Positions 49,670-58,197 of a DNA stretch of 64,000 bases are shown here, piece by piece. Origin of the DNA: Melastoma dodecandrum (Eukaryota > Streptophyta > Magnoliopsida > Myrtales > Melastomataceae); the NCBI GenBank assembly GCA_029817715.1, contig JARUPY010000398.1, forward strand, positions 434,001 through 498,000, given 5' to 3'. A program made the translations under genes and the position numbers. Within the stretch, counting starts at the first letter, position 1. Every line of letters starts with the position of its first letter. The notes under the pieces were generated by a model. The model made no database searches. It saw only the letters and a list, made by a program, of their open reading frames with translations, and was not told the origin of the DNA.

Positions 49670-49685
49670 TGCTTAGCGTCAAGCA
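49670..49685 (+). repeat. 16-bp internal direct repeat, copy 1
   Basis: TGCTTAGCGTCAAGCA, upstream of the transposase start; it has TGCTT/AAGCA arms. An identical copy lies at 52285-52300, 30 bp inside the right inverted repeat. Confidence 0.85.
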
Positions 49686-50843
49686 TCAAGTTCTGACGAG
49701 CGTCAGTGGTGCGGGCCCGTCTTTAGGAGCGGCAACGTTTCTACCGAAATGATCGCATAAAACCTCAGCCGAGATTTCCATAGTCTCCTCGGAATCAAAA
49801 GGAGGCAGCAAGCCGCGCTCAACGAGTTTTCTCCATGCATTAAATATCAAGCCCGGTCGTTCGACAGGTATCACGTCGTCTAAAGGCTCGTTATTCAACT
49901 CTTTGCGCTTGGTCATCTGTATGCTGAAAGCCACGTATTGGCTCTCATCAATGGCTCCAATGTCTTTCGCACGGTGGGCAATCGCTTGCATTGAAACCAG
50001 CCAGCGCTGTTTCAAGCCCCTCAAGTGGCTTGACCGAGTGGAATAAAACTCTCTGTATAATTGACTTCTGGGGAGCAGAAAGGCGCCGGCAAACCAATTA
50101 GCCTCCTTCTCCAGTCTATCTCTAATAGACTTGGACTCCATGTCGTCAGAAGATATGTCGCGATGCATTATGAGATGACCAAGCTCATGCGCAGCATCAA
50201 ATCGCGATCGCACTGACGCGCCTTTGTCAGAACTTAATAGGACAAAGGGTCTTCCATCAATCCAGCAAGAGAATGCGTCAATCCTCTGAGAAAGCATTTC
50301 AAGGCGACAAACGATAACACCTTGCGACTCAAGCAAGGCCACAACATTATTTATTGGCCCATCGCCAAGTCCCCATTGCCTGCGGGTTTGGCTCGCTATG
50401 TACTCAACATCATCTAGGGAGTAATATTCATTCTTCCCCACGTGCTCGAATAGGGGAAGATTTGGTGTAGGAAACCTAATGCCAGCATGCATAAGTCGCT
50501 GAGTGAATTCCCAAACCCAATCAGTTCTGACGTCCAAAGCCATATTCGTTTTGTTGCTCTTTGGGCCAACACTTCGAAAAAAGCGCACTTTCTTCCGCCG
50601 CAGCGGCGCCGCCTCTTTGAAGAAAAAAGAAACAGGCTGCCTCAATACACGCGAAAGTTGCAGCAACGTTGCCATGTCGGGACGACGGTCGCCATTCTCG
50701 TAATGACCTACCGCAGTACCAGTTATTCCAATCTCACGCGCCACGTCAGCCCTTGAAAGCTGTAGAGCAACGCGCGCATCAGCAAGCCTAGATGCAACAA
50801 CGCCAGCCGCTCGGTCTGGAAATTGAAAGAGATTTCCGCTCAT
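49686..50843 (-). CDS. Transposon cargo: XRE HTH + ImmA/IrrE metalloprotease
   Basis: 385 residues. N-terminal XRE helix-turn-helix (LADARVALQLSRADVAREIGITGTAVGHYENGDRRPD, about residues 18-55). The C-terminal part is an ImmA/IrrE (COG2856) zinc peptidase domain with HELGH near residues 219-223 (RSRFDAAHELGHLIMH) and the later Glu region RLEKEANWFAGAFLLP. Such fusions bind DNA as repressors and may be inactivated by or act through proteolysis; they occur in toxin-antitoxin, phage and defence loci. The start overlaps the stop of the 217-residue gene by 4 bp, so the two are co-translated. AT-rich for this genome. Confidence 0.88.
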   Translation of the reverse strand: MSGNLFQFPDRAAGVVASRLADARVALQLSRADVAREIGITGTAVGHYENGDRRPDMATLLQLSRVLRQPVSFFFKEAAPLRRKKVRFFRSVGPKSNKTNMALDVRTDWVWEFTQRLMHAGIRFPTPNLPLFEHVGKNEYYSLDDVEYIASQTRRQWGLGDGPINNVVALLESQGVIVCRLEMLSQRIDAFSCWIDGRPFVLLSSDKGASVRSRFDAAHELGHLIMHRDISSDDMESKSIRDRLEKEANWFAGAFLLPRSQLYREFYSTRSSHLRGLKQRWLVSMQAIAHRAKDIGAIDESQYVAFSIQMTKRKELNNEPLDDVIPVERPGLIFNAWRKLVERGLLPPFDSEETMEISAEVLCDHFGRNVAAPKDGPAPLTLVRT

Positions 50844-51493
50844 CCCGCGTCTCGAACAGTTTTGATTACTTCTTCAACCAAGTCAGCCTCTGGAGATTCA
50901 ACCGGGCCTTCGCCCCTGGCGTGTTCGGTCGGTGAACCGACTTCGTGCGGAAGCTTCAGCAAGTCATCCGACCACCATATCAACTTGTTCTCCGTTGGAT
51001 GTGGAACGGAAAGATTTGTAAACCTGAGGTCATTATGCCCATGAAGCAGCAGTATGTGTTTCTTGTCCTTATCTTCTCTGTATTCTCGATTCCATTCTGG
51101 AAACAAATACTCTGTGTTTGAGGCCCCAAATTCATCCCTAAACTTTGCCCACCTTGGCTTCTTGTGCGGGTAATCAACTTGATTGATTGTGATTTTGGCT
51201 GCGGGTGAATGCATAACGAGATGCTTGCCCGTGGGAGACGCATAATTTTCCCAGATCGGATCAAACGGAAGGTGGCCCTTCTTGATCAGTCGCAGAAACT
51301 CAAATTCCGCGGCTAGGACGATGAGATCGCCCCGCTGAAATCTCGCGCTGGGCGTGCCGAGGAAATCGATTTTATCGATCGCTTGATCGGCGCTGGCATA
51401 TGCCCGTTTCAAAGCCGCAGGCACATAAGGACGGAAAACCTCAGGAAACTCTTCGTCGATTAATTCCTGAGCAGGATTGGACGCCTCTGGCAC
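50840..51493 (-). CDS. Transposon cargo: unknown 217-residue partner of XRE-ImmA
   Basis: 217 residues from GTG 51493 (GGAG seven bases upstream), MPEASNPAQELIDEEFPEVFRP.... Mixed alpha/beta, soluble, with Trp-rich stretches (KKPRWAKFRDEFG, NKLIWWSDDLLKLP) and a KKHILLLHGHNDLRF strand. No known toxin, nuclease or antitoxin motif is evident. First gene of a two-gene operon whose second gene is the XRE-ImmA protein; the palindromic operator just upstream implies autoregulation. Function unknown. Confidence 0.7.
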   Translation of the reverse strand: MPEASNPAQELIDEEFPEVFRPYVPAALKRAYASADQAIDKIDFLGTPSARFQRGDLIVLAAEFEFLRLIKKGHLPFDPIWENYASPTGKHLVMHSPAAKITINQVDYPHKKPRWAKFRDEFGASNTEYLFPEWNREYREDKDKKHILLLHGHNDLRFTNLSVPHPTENKLIWWSDDLLKLPHEVGSPTEHARGEGPVESPEADLVEEVIKTVRDAG

Positions 51494-51503
51494 GCGAATC
51501 TCC

Positions 51504-51554
51504 GTTCAAAAGTGGGCTTTTGAACAAAAGCGAGCATTTGTGGAAAAATGTCAA
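51504..51554 (-). promoter_or_regulatory. Promoter/operator of the XRE-ImmA module
   Basis: A perfect -35 hexamer TTGACA (minus strand, 51554-51549) is followed by three alternating half-sites on the plus strand: CAAAAG (51507-51512), CTTTTG (51517-51522), CAAAAG (51525-51530). The first two form a 22-bp palindrome with 9-bp arms (51504-51525). A -10 box is not clear but would overlap the half-sites, as expected for an XRE repressor site. Confidence 0.6.
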
Positions 51555-51561
51555 CGGTAGA

Positions 51562-51795
51562 TCATTTGGTCCAGCGCTTCTGCGCAGCTTTCTTCGCAAT
51601 CTCCGCCCGCCGCTCCGGCGTCATAGCCTTGGCGCGGGCGGCGCCGCCCTTCTTGCCCATGGCGACGGCGGCGGCGTCCTTGCCATCGGCGGCGGGCACG
51701 TCCTCGGCTTCCTCGCCCGTCGCGATCCGAGCCACCTTGATGGCGTTGCCGATCACGTCGGCGGGGCGCTTCTGGCCTTTAGGTCCGGTGGGCAT
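51562..51795 (-). CDS. Transposon cargo: small basic MPTGPKGQKRPADVIG protein
   Basis: 77 residues beginning MPTGPKGQKRPADVIGNAIK, with an Ala/Lys-rich C-terminus (GKKGGAARAKAMTPERRAEIAKKAAQKRW) resembling short KGG/histone-H1-like repeats. I recognise this as a small family common beside IS elements in Hyphomicrobiales. Function unknown; nucleic-acid binding is plausible. Its ATG shares a base with the stop of the gene before it (TGATG). Confidence 0.72.
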   Translation of the reverse strand: MPTGPKGQKRPADVIGNAIKVARIATGEEAEDVPAADGKDAAAVAMGKKGGAARAKAMTPERRAEIAKKAAQKRWTK

Positions 51796-52022
51796 CACAG
51801 AACTTCTTTAGCTCGGATTTGCGCAGCCAGATTTTCATATTCTGCGATCCACGTTCTTAACCAGCTAATCCGAATGGCCGTGATGTCTTTGGTTGTGCCG
51901 TTAGGCGCCGTTTCGTGAAGCCGCATCGTGCCTTCTTCCAAGGGCGTCAGCTGAGAACGCAGGTCGGGGAGACGGCGTTCGATAATGTCAGTCAGAAGGG
52001 CTTCCACGTTTCTCTCCTTCAT
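51795..52022 (-). CDS. Transposon cargo: hypothetical protein (possibly 3' half of a broken gene)
   Basis: 75 residues from ATG 52022 (MKERNVEALLTDIIERRLPDL..., ending WIAEYENLAAQIRAKEVL), helical. The same frame continues upstream with protein-like sequence (WWVLIGDAVAAGVLSRSAAIELGVML) and no good start, so this may be the C-terminal part of a longer protein whose N-terminal part sits in another frame at 52114-52281. Confidence 0.5.
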   Translation of the reverse strand: MKERNVEALLTDIIERRLPDLRSQLTPLEEGTMRLHETAPNGTTKDITAIRISWLRTWIAEYENLAAQIRAKEVL

Positions 52023-52065
52023 GCACGAAGGGTTTAGCATAACGCCCAACTCAATCGCTGCGGAT

Positions 52066-52281
52066 CTAGAAAGCACGCCGGCAGCCACCGCATCTCCGAT
52101 CAGAACCCACCAGTTCGTTTTCACCGATCTCCAGCGCCTTCGGATTAAAGCTGCGCCCGCGCCAGTCCGCGAACCGTATCGCGATTTCCAACGACTCGCG
52201 ATATTGCAACCGTTCGATTGTCGCCCCAGCAAAGGATGCCGACGCGACCCGCCATGCGTATGGTGTGGAAAGGTAGCCCAT
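52066..52281 (-). pseudogene. Probable 5' half of a frameshifted cargo gene
   Basis: Minus-strand frame from ATG 52281 encodes MGYLSTPYAWRVASASFAGA and then a regular alpha/beta pattern up to ALEIGENE, after which the sense is lost. Skipping one base (52113) continues into WWVLIGDAVAAGV and the 75-residue frame to 51795. The joined product would be about 160 residues. Evidence is only the look of the two frames. Confidence 0.35.
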
Positions 52282-52284
52282 AGA

Positions 52285-52300
52285 TGCTTAGCGTCAAGCA
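52285..52300 (+). repeat. 16-bp internal direct repeat, copy 2
   Basis: TGCTTAGCGTCAAGCA, identical to 49670-49685. Confidence 0.85.
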
Positions 52301-52329
52301 CGGGCTTGGGCGGGTCAAGCGGACCTAAA

Positions 52330-52348
52330 TTCAAACTGAGACACTACC
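52330..52348 (-). repeat. Transposon right terminal inverted repeat
   Basis: On the minus strand GGTAGTGTCTCAGTTTGAA, identical to the left end over 19 bp. Confidence 0.92.
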
Positions 52349-52356
52349 CGCAGCAG
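52349..52356. repeat. Target-site duplication, right copy (CGCAGCAG)
   Basis: Exact copy of 48146-48153. Confidence 0.88.
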
Positions 52357-52421
52357 CCGGGCGGAGCAGCGCGGGCTTCTGTCACGCTCACCCAGAAAAA
52401 CGTCGATCTATCGGCGGAGCT

Positions 52422-52579
52422 GTCCTTACAAGGAACGGCTGACCCGAACCCGCCCGATCTCGTCTGTCCCCGATCTCGCCTGTCAATGACGACGCCGAAG
52501 GCGTCGCCGGCTCCGCCGGTCGCAGATCATTGACAGGCGAGATCGGGCGGGTTGCCCTGCCGCTGTTCTTCGTAAGGGT
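52422..52579. repeat. Large palindromic repeat, copy 1
   Basis: About 158-bp imperfect palindrome. Main arms: AACCCGCCCGATCTCG (from 52447) with CGAGATCGGGCGGGTT, and nested GATCTCGCCTGTCAATGA with TCATTGACAGGCGAGATC; small internal hairpins GACGCC/GGCGTC and CCGGC/GCCGG sit at the tip. Ends resemble AAGGAACGGC/GCTGTTCTT. A related copy lies at 55506-55647. The rest of the 376-bp gap up to etfA holds no gene. Confidence 0.8.
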
Positions 52580-52724
52580 CTTTCTGCGCGGACGCGCGGT
52601 TTCCCGATGCCGCATCTCGGCGATCGGACGACGCGCGGGACGGAGGGGTGGTCACGATGCGGTGGCGTTCAAGGCAGACCCTACCGTCCGAAGGCAAACA
52701 GCCGCGCAGCCCGCCGCTTGCCGC

Positions 52725-53669
52725 TTACCGCTTCCCTACCGTCTCGGTGAATTCTGGGACGATGGTGAAGAGGTCGCCGACGAGGCCGAAGTCGGCGACC
52801 TGGAAGATGGGTGCGTCCTCGTCTTTGTTGATCGCCACGATCACCTTGGAATCCTTCATCCCGGCGAGGTGCTGGATCGCGCCCGAGATGCCGACGGCGA
52901 CGTAGAGCTCGGGCGCCACGATCTTGCCCGTCTGCCCGACCTGCCAGTCGTTCGGTGCGTAGCCGGCGTCGACCGCCGCGCGCGAGGCGCCCACCGCCGC
53001 GTGCAGCGCGTCGGCCAGCGGCACGATCAGCGTCTGGAAGTTCTCCGCGTTCTGCACCGCGCGCCCGCCCGAGACGACGGTCTTGGCGCCGGTCAGTTCC
53101 GGCCGCTCGGAGGTCGTGAGGTCCTCGCCCGCAAAGCGCGACACGCCGGGGTCGGCGGCGCCCGCCACCACCGGCTCGATCGGCGCCGGCGTGGCTGCCG
53201 CGCCCGCCGCGGCGAACGAGGCCGTGCGCACCGTCACCACCTTCTTCGCGTCGGAGGAGCGCACCGTCTGGATCGCGTTGCCCGCGTAGATCGGCCGCTC
53301 GAACGTGTCCGGCGCGACCACGCCCATGATGTCGGAGACCTGCATCACGTCGAGCAGCGCGGCCAGCCGCGGCATCACGTTCTTCGACACGCTCGTCGAG
53401 GCGGCGACGATCGCATCGTACTCGCCCGACAGAGCCTGCAGCAGCGCGGCGAGCGGCTCGGCAAGCGCATGGGCCGTGGCGGCGTCCTCCGCGACGCGCA
53501 CCTTGGCCACGCCGTCGAGCTTGGCGGCGGCCGCGGCGGCGCTCGCCGCGCCTTCGCCCACCACCAGCACATGCACCGGCGTGCCGATCATTGTCGCGGC
53601 GCTCAGCGCCTTCGCCGTCGCGTCCCCGAGCTTGCCCGCGACCTGATCGGCCAGAAGCAGAACCGCCAT
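52725..53669 (-). CDS. etfA: Electron transfer flavoprotein alpha subunit
   Basis: 314 residues. N-terminal domain ([22 protein letters not shown]) and the FAD-binding C-terminal domain with [17 protein letters not shown] linker, [46 protein letters not shown] and [20 protein letters not shown]. Takes electrons from acyl-CoA dehydrogenases to ETF:quinone oxidoreductase. Its ATG shares a base with the etfB stop. Confidence 0.97.
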   Translation of the reverse strand: MAVLLLADQVAGKLGDATAKALSAATMIGTPVHVLVVGEGAASAAAAAAKLDGVAKVRVAEDAATAHALAEPLAALLQALSGEYDAIVAASTSVSKNVMPRLAALLDVMQVSDIMGVVAPDTFERPIYAGNAIQTVRSSDAKKVVTVRTASFAAAGAAATPAPIEPVVAGAADPGVSRFAGEDLTTSERPELTGAKTVVSGGRAVQNAENFQTLIVPLADALHAAVGASRAAVDAGYAPNDWQVGQTGKIVAPELYVAVGISGAIQHLAGMKDSKVIVAINKDEDAPIFQVADFGLVGDLFTIVPEFTETVGKR

Positions 53670-54418
53670 CAGAGCACCCCCGCCGCATCGAGCTTGCCGA
53701 CAAGCTCGCCGACGTCCTTCACCTTGATCCCGGCCGAGCGCACCGGCGGCTCCACCGTCTTCAGGACCTCGAGCCGCGGCGCCACGTCGACCCCGTAGTC
53801 GCCCGGCACCGTCTCCGCGATCGGCTTCTTCTTCGCCTTCATGATGTTGGGCAGCGAGGCATAGCGCGGCTCGTTCAGCCGCAAATCCGTCGTCACCACC
53901 GCCGGCAGGGTGAGCGTCACAGTCTGCGCGCCCCCGTCCACCTCGCGCGTCACCGCCACGGCCCCCTCGCCCTCGAGCGCCACCCTGGAGGCGAAGGTGC
54001 CCTGGCCCCAGCCCAGCAGGGCGGCCAGCATCTGGCCGGTCTGGTTGCAATCGTCGTCGATCGCCTGTTTGCCGAGGATGATCAGACCCGGCGCCTCCGC
54101 CTGCGCGATCCCCTTCAGGATCTTGGCGACCGCCAGCGGCTCGACCGGCCCATCCGTCTTGACGAGGATGCCGCGGTCGGCCCCCATCGCTAGGCCCGAG
54201 CGGATCGTCTCGGCCGCCTGCTGCGGCCCGATCGAGACGACCACTACCTCCTGCGCCTTGCCGGCCTCCTTCAGCCGCAGCGCCTCCTCGACCGCGATCT
54301 CGTCGAACGGGTTCATGCTCATCTTCACGCCCGCAAGATCGACCCCAGACCCGTCCCCCTTCACGCGGATCTTCACGTTGTAGTCCACAACACGCTTCAC
54401 TGGCACGAGGATCTTCAT
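53669..54418 (-). CDS. etfB: Electron transfer flavoprotein beta subunit
   Basis: 249 residues: [64 protein letters not shown] and [14 protein letters not shown] are the AMP-binding beta-subunit signatures. Forms the heterodimer with EtfA. First gene of the etfBA operon, overlapping etfA by one base. Confidence 0.97.
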   Translation of the reverse strand: MKILVPVKRVVDYNVKIRVKGDGSGVDLAGVKMSMNPFDEIAVEEALRLKEAGKAQEVVVVSIGPQQAAETIRSGLAMGADRGILVKTDGPVEPLAVAKILKGIAQAEAPGLIILGKQAIDDDCNQTGQMLAALLGWGQGTFASRVALEGEGAVAVTREVDGGAQTVTLTLPAVVTTDLRLNEPRYASLPNIMKAKKKPIAETVPGDYGVDVAPRLEVLKTVEPPVRSAGIKVKDVGELVGKLDAAGVL

Positions 54419-54658
54419 GTCCGTCCATACCGCTAATTGGAATTCATGATTTGGCTACGCGCCGGCGGCGGCGGTGTCAACATGGCGGACGACGCAGCCG
54501 GCCGGTCGGCCGCTACGTCTCCGACCAAAGATAGATGGGCAATGCGCGACGGTCATCTGCAAACCATGCGATAACGGAGCGATGGTGCCAGAGGCATCAC
54601 GTTCGTTCAAAGATGCCTGACGCATACGGCAGGTCGTGCACCGATAGGAGATCAAGCC

Positions 54659-55429
54659 TTGGCTCATGTCGAGATCACCCGCGAGGGCGCCGTCGTCACG
54701 CTGACGCTCAACCGTCCCGAGAAGAAGAACGCGCTGACCGATCCGATGTATGCCGCGCTTGTCGACGCGCTCGACGCGGCCGAAGCGGACAAGACGACGC
54801 GCTGCGTCCTCGTCACGGGGGCGGGCGATACGTTCACCGCCGGCAACGACATTTCGGACTTCGCGGCCGTCGCGTCCGGCAACATGGATCAGGCCGAGCG
54901 CCACGTACACCGCCTGCTGCACAAGCTCGCCGCGTTCGAGAAGCCGCTCGTCGCCGCCGTGCCCGGCCTCGCGGTCGGAATCGGCACGACGCTGCTGCTC
55001 CATTGCGATCTCGTCTTCCTGGCCGAGAGCGCGAAGCTGTCGACGCCGTTCGTCAATCTCGCGCTCGTGCCGGAGGCGGCGTCGAGCGTGCTGCTGCCGG
55101 CCCGCATCGGCCATGTCCGCGCCTTCGCGATGTTCGCGCTCGGCGAGAGCGTCGACGCGAAAACCGCGATGGCGTGGGGGCTCGCCAATCGCGTCGTGCC
55201 GGCGGAGGATCTGATGCCGAGTGCGCGCACCGCCGCGCAAGCGATCGCCCAGCGCCCGGCCGGCGCGATCCACGCGACGAAGGCGCTGATGCGCGAGGCC
55301 GCCGCGATCGTCGAGCGGATGGCCGTCGAGGGCGAGGTGTTCGCGCAGCGGCTGAAGAGCCCGGAAGCGCGCGAGGCGTTCACGGCATTTGCCGAGCGCC
55401 GCAAGCCGGATTTCGGGAAGCTGGGGTAG
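54659..55429 (+). CDS. Enoyl-CoA hydratase/isomerase family protein
   Basis: 256 residues starting with TTG at 54659 (AGGAG about eight bases upstream), MAHVEITREGAVVTLTLNRPEKKNAL. Crotonase fold with oxyanion segments AGNDISDF and PGLAVGIGTTLLLHCDLVFLAE, and STPFVNLALVPEAASSVLLP. Pro/Glu at the position of the usual catalytic acids suggests hydratase or isomerase activity, not resolved. Divergent from etfBA. Confidence 0.9.
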   Translation: MAHVEITREGAVVTLTLNRPEKKNALTDPMYAALVDALDAAEADKTTRCVLVTGAGDTFTAGNDISDFAAVASGNMDQAERHVHRLLHKLAAFEKPLVAAVPGLAVGIGTTLLLHCDLVFLAESAKLSTPFVNLALVPEAASSVLLPARIGHVRAFAMFALGESVDAKTAMAWGLANRVVPAEDLMPSARTAAQAIAQRPAGAIHATKALMREAAAIVERMAVEGEVFAQRLKSPEAREAFTAFAERRKPDFGKLG

Positions 55430-55505
55430 GGCGAGCCGGCCCTGGAAAGAACGCTTCGCGCCGGCATCGAAACGGCGCAAGTGCTCGCCGACCCTCGGCG
55501 GAGTT

Positions 55506-55647
55506 ATCCTTAGAAGGAACGGCTGACCCGAACCCGCCCGATCGCATCTGTCAATGACGGCGCTGAAAGCGCCGCCGGCTCTGCCGGTCGCAGATCATTG
55601 ACAGACGCGATCGGGCGGGTTGCCCTGCCGCTGTTCCTTCCAAGGAT
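55506..55647. repeat. Large palindromic repeat, copy 2
   Basis: 142-bp palindrome related to 52422-52579. Outer arms ATCCTTAGAAGGAACGGC and GCTGTTCCTTCCAAGGAT; next AACCCGCCCGATCGC with GCGATCGGGCGGGTT; then TCTGTCAATGA with TCATTGACAGA; tip hairpin GGCGCT/AGCGCC. It lies in the 343-bp gap between the enoyl-CoA hydratase gene and gcdH, which holds no gene. Confidence 0.82.
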
Positions 55648-55772
55648 CATTTTGCGCCTGCGCGCGCACCTCGTCTTCGCGGGTCGCCTCGCGATCTGCA
55701 GCGCGTCGATACAGACGACGCCTTCGTCTATGCGATTTCGGCGGCTCGAGTAGGAGTGGCCTCGCCGTCGTC

Positions 55773-56960
55773 TCAGAACGCCGCCACCCCCGTGATCGCC
55801 CGTCCCAGGATCAGCGCGTGGACGTCGGATGCGCCCTCGTAGGTGTTCACGGTTTCCAGGTTCATGGCGTGACGCATGACGTGCATCTCGCCGGTGATGC
55901 CGGCGCCGCCGTGCATGTCGCGCGCCTCGCGAGCAATGGCGAGGGCCTTGCCGCAGTTGTTGCGCTTCATCATCGAGATGGCTTCGGGCACGAAGTCGCC
56001 GGCATCGAGGCGGCGGCCGAGGGCGAGCGCCCCTTCGAGGCCGAGGGCGATGTCGGTCATCATCTCGGCGAGCTTCTTCTGCACGAGCTGCCGGCCGCCG
56101 AGCGGCTTGCCGAAGAGGGTGCGGTCCATCACGTAGTCGCGCGTCGCGTGGAAGCAGAATTCGGCCGCGCCCATCGCGCCCCAGGCGATGCCGTAGCGCG
56201 CCTTGTTGAGGCAGGAGAAGGGGCCGCGAAGGCCGCGCACGTTCGGAAGACGATTGGCCTCGGGCACGAAGACGTCGGTGAGGCCGATGTCGCCGGTGAT
56301 CGAGGCGCGGAGCGAGAGCTTGTCGCCGATCTTGTTGGCCGAGAACCCGTCGAAGTCGCGCTCGACGATGAAGCCGGTGATGTCGCCGTCGAGCTTCGCC
56401 CACACGATCGCGAGATCGGCGATCGGCGAATTGGAGATCCAGTATTTGGATCCGTTCAGCTTGTAGCCGCCGTCGACCTTGTCGGCGCGCGTGCGCATCG
56501 AGGCAGGATCGGAGCCGCCCTCCGCCTCGGTGAGTCCGAAGCAGCCGACGAGTTCGCCGCGCGCCATCTTCGGCAAGAACTTCGTCTTCTGCTCGTCCGT
56601 CCCGAACGCGAGGATCGGATACATGGCCAGCGAGGATTGCACGCTGAGCGCCGAGCGATACCCGGAGTCGACCGCCTCGACCTCGCGCGTCACCAGGCCG
56701 TAGGCGACGTGGCCGGCCTCCGCCCCGCCGTAGGCTTCGGGCAGCGTGATGCCGAGGAAGCCGAGTTCGCCCATCTCGGTCAGGATGTCGCGATCGAAGC
56801 GCTCGTCGCGGAAGGCGGAGACCACGCGCGGCAGCAACTTCCCACGCGCATAGTCGCGTGCCGACTCCGAGATCATCCGCTCCTCCTCGCTCAGCCGAGC
56901 CGCGAGATCGAGCGGATCGTGCCAATCGAAGGTCTTGCTGACGTCCGTGCCGGAGGTCAT
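55773..56960 (-). CDS. gcdH: Glutaryl-CoA dehydrogenase
   Basis: 395 residues. Acyl-CoA dehydrogenase fold with [16 protein letters not shown] and the GCDH-type active-site segments [13 protein letters not shown] (substrate-binding Arg) and [22 protein letters not shown] (catalytic Glu). Oxidises and decarboxylates glutaryl-CoA to crotonyl-CoA in lysine, tryptophan and aromatic breakdown; electrons go to ETF, encoded 1.3 kb away. Length is that of the mature enzyme. Confidence 0.94.
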   Translation of the reverse strand: MTSGTDVSKTFDWHDPLDLAARLSEEERMISESARDYARGKLLPRVVSAFRDERFDRDILTEMGELGFLGITLPEAYGGAEAGHVAYGLVTREVEAVDSGYRSALSVQSSLAMYPILAFGTDEQKTKFLPKMARGELVGCFGLTEAEGGSDPASMRTRADKVDGGYKLNGSKYWISNSPIADLAIVWAKLDGDITGFIVERDFDGFSANKIGDKLSLRASITGDIGLTDVFVPEANRLPNVRGLRGPFSCLNKARYGIAWGAMGAAEFCFHATRDYVMDRTLFGKPLGGRQLVQKKLAEMMTDIALGLEGALALGRRLDAGDFVPEAISMMKRNNCGKALAIAREARDMHGGAGITGEMHVMRHAMNLETVNTYEGASDVHALILGRAITGVAAF

Positions 56961-57041
56961 GGTCGCTCCCGTGATCGAAAAGGCGTTATAGGTCGACGTA
57001 AGGGATCCGTCGAGCGGCCGAATGGCGCGCTGGCCCATTTT

Positions 57042-57056
57042 CATACTAACGGTATG
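57042..57056. promoter_or_regulatory. Candidate operator upstream of acyl-CoA operon
   Basis: Inverted repeat CATAC-TAACG-GTATG in the 158-bp gap between divergent gcdH and the phosphotransferase gene. Symmetry and position suit a TetR-type repressor site; no regulator gene is adjacent. Confidence 0.35.
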
Positions 57057-57118
57057 GTCTGAACGCGCCTCGGGGCGCGCCGCCCGCCGGCACCGCAGTG
57101 CGGGCTCATGAGGGTCGA

Positions 57119-58195
57119 ATGACACGTGAGAGCCTGATCGATCGTCCCGCCAAGCTGCGCGCCGAAGACGCGCTCGACGCGGTGGCGGTCGACGCGTTTT
57201 TGAAGGAGCGTGTCGCGGGCCTGCGGGGCACTCCGGAGATCGCGCAATATCCGGGCGGCGCCTCGAACCTCACCTACCTGCTGCGCTACGAGGATCGCGA
57301 TCTCGTGCTGCGACGTCCGCCCGCAGGGACGAAGGCGAAATCCGCGCACGACGTGCTGCGCGAGGCGCGCATCATGGCCGCGCTGAAGCCGGTCTACGCC
57401 TATGTGCCGCAGGTGCTGGCGCTCGGCGAGGACCCGAGCGTCCTCGGCTGCGACTTCTATGTGATGGAGCGGCTCGAGGGCATCATTCTGCGCCGGGACA
57501 TTCCGCCCGAGCTCGGGCTCGATGCGGCGGCGACGCGCAAACTCTGCTTCAACGTCGTCGATCGCCTGATCGAACTACACCGGCTCGATCCGGACACGGC
57601 CGGGCTCGGAGCCCTCGGCAAGGGCGCGGGCTACGTGCGACGCCAGGTCGACGGCTGGAGCGAGCGCTGGCGCCGCGCGCTGACGGAGGACGTCGCGTCG
57701 ATCCCCGAGGTGCTCGCGTGGCTCGACCGCGTGGCACCACGCGAGGAGGTGGCAATTCGATTGATCCACAACGACTTCCGCTTCGACAATGTCGTTTTGG
57801 ACCCGACCGATCCGCTGAAGGTGATCGGCGTGCTCGATTGGGAGATGGCGACGTTGGGCGATCCCCTGATGGATCTCGGCGGCGCGCTCGCCTATTGGAT
57901 CGAGGCGGACGACGACGCCTTCCTTCAGGCGAACCGCCGTCAGCCGACGAACGCGCCCGGGATGCTGACGCGCGCCGAGGTGATCGCCTACTACAGCGAG
58001 AAGACGGGGCTCGGCGTCGCGAACTTCGACTTCTACGAGGTCTTCGGCCTGTTCCGGCTCGCCGTCATCATCCAGCAGATCTACAAGCGCTTCGTTCTCA
58101 AGGAGACGACGAACCCACGCTTCGCCGGCTATGGCGCCGCAGCCGACGATCTCGGCCGGCGCTGCCAGGCGATGATCGCCCGCTCGAAGCTCTGA
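57119..58195 (+). CDS. APH-family phosphotransferase (ACAD10/11-kinase/LvaA-like)
   Basis: 358 residues. Aminoglycoside-phosphotransferase-like kinase fold: [24 protein letters not shown] (glycine loop and Lys strand), catalytic loop [14 protein letters not shown] and metal site [17 protein letters not shown]. This is the subfamily linked to acyl-CoA dehydrogenases (ACAD10/11 N-terminal kinase; LvaA of Pseudomonas levulinate catabolism), which phosphorylates hydroxyacyl-CoAs. First gene of a seven-gene operon ending in an acyl-CoA dehydrogenase. Confidence 0.88.
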   Translation: MTRESLIDRPAKLRAEDALDAVAVDAFLKERVAGLRGTPEIAQYPGGASNLTYLLRYEDRDLVLRRPPAGTKAKSAHDVLREARIMAALKPVYAYVPQVLALGEDPSVLGCDFYVMERLEGIILRRDIPPELGLDAAATRKLCFNVVDRLIELHRLDPDTAGLGALGKGAGYVRRQVDGWSERWRRALTEDVASIPEVLAWLDRVAPREEVAIRLIHNDFRFDNVVLDPTDPLKVIGVLDWEMATLGDPLMDLGGALAYWIEADDDAFLQANRRQPTNAPGMLTRAEVIAYYSEKTGLGVANFDFYEVFGLFRLAVIIQQIYKRFVLKETTNPRFAGYGAAADDLGRRCQAMIARSKL

Positions 58196-58197
58196 CG

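Larger units (their letters stand above)
48154..52348. mobile_element. 4.2-kb IS1-type transposon with cargo genes
   Basis: Ends are inverted repeats: 19 identical bases, GGTAGTGTCTCAGTTTGAA, at 48154-48172 and in reverse at 52330-52348, flanked by an exact 8-bp direct repeat. An IS1-family transposase gene lies inside. The other genes in the element (membrane coiled-coil protein, XRE-ImmA plus partner, two or three small proteins) are cargo. Several are visibly poorer in GC than the chromosome around them. The exact duplication indicates a fairly recent insertion. Confidence 0.9.
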
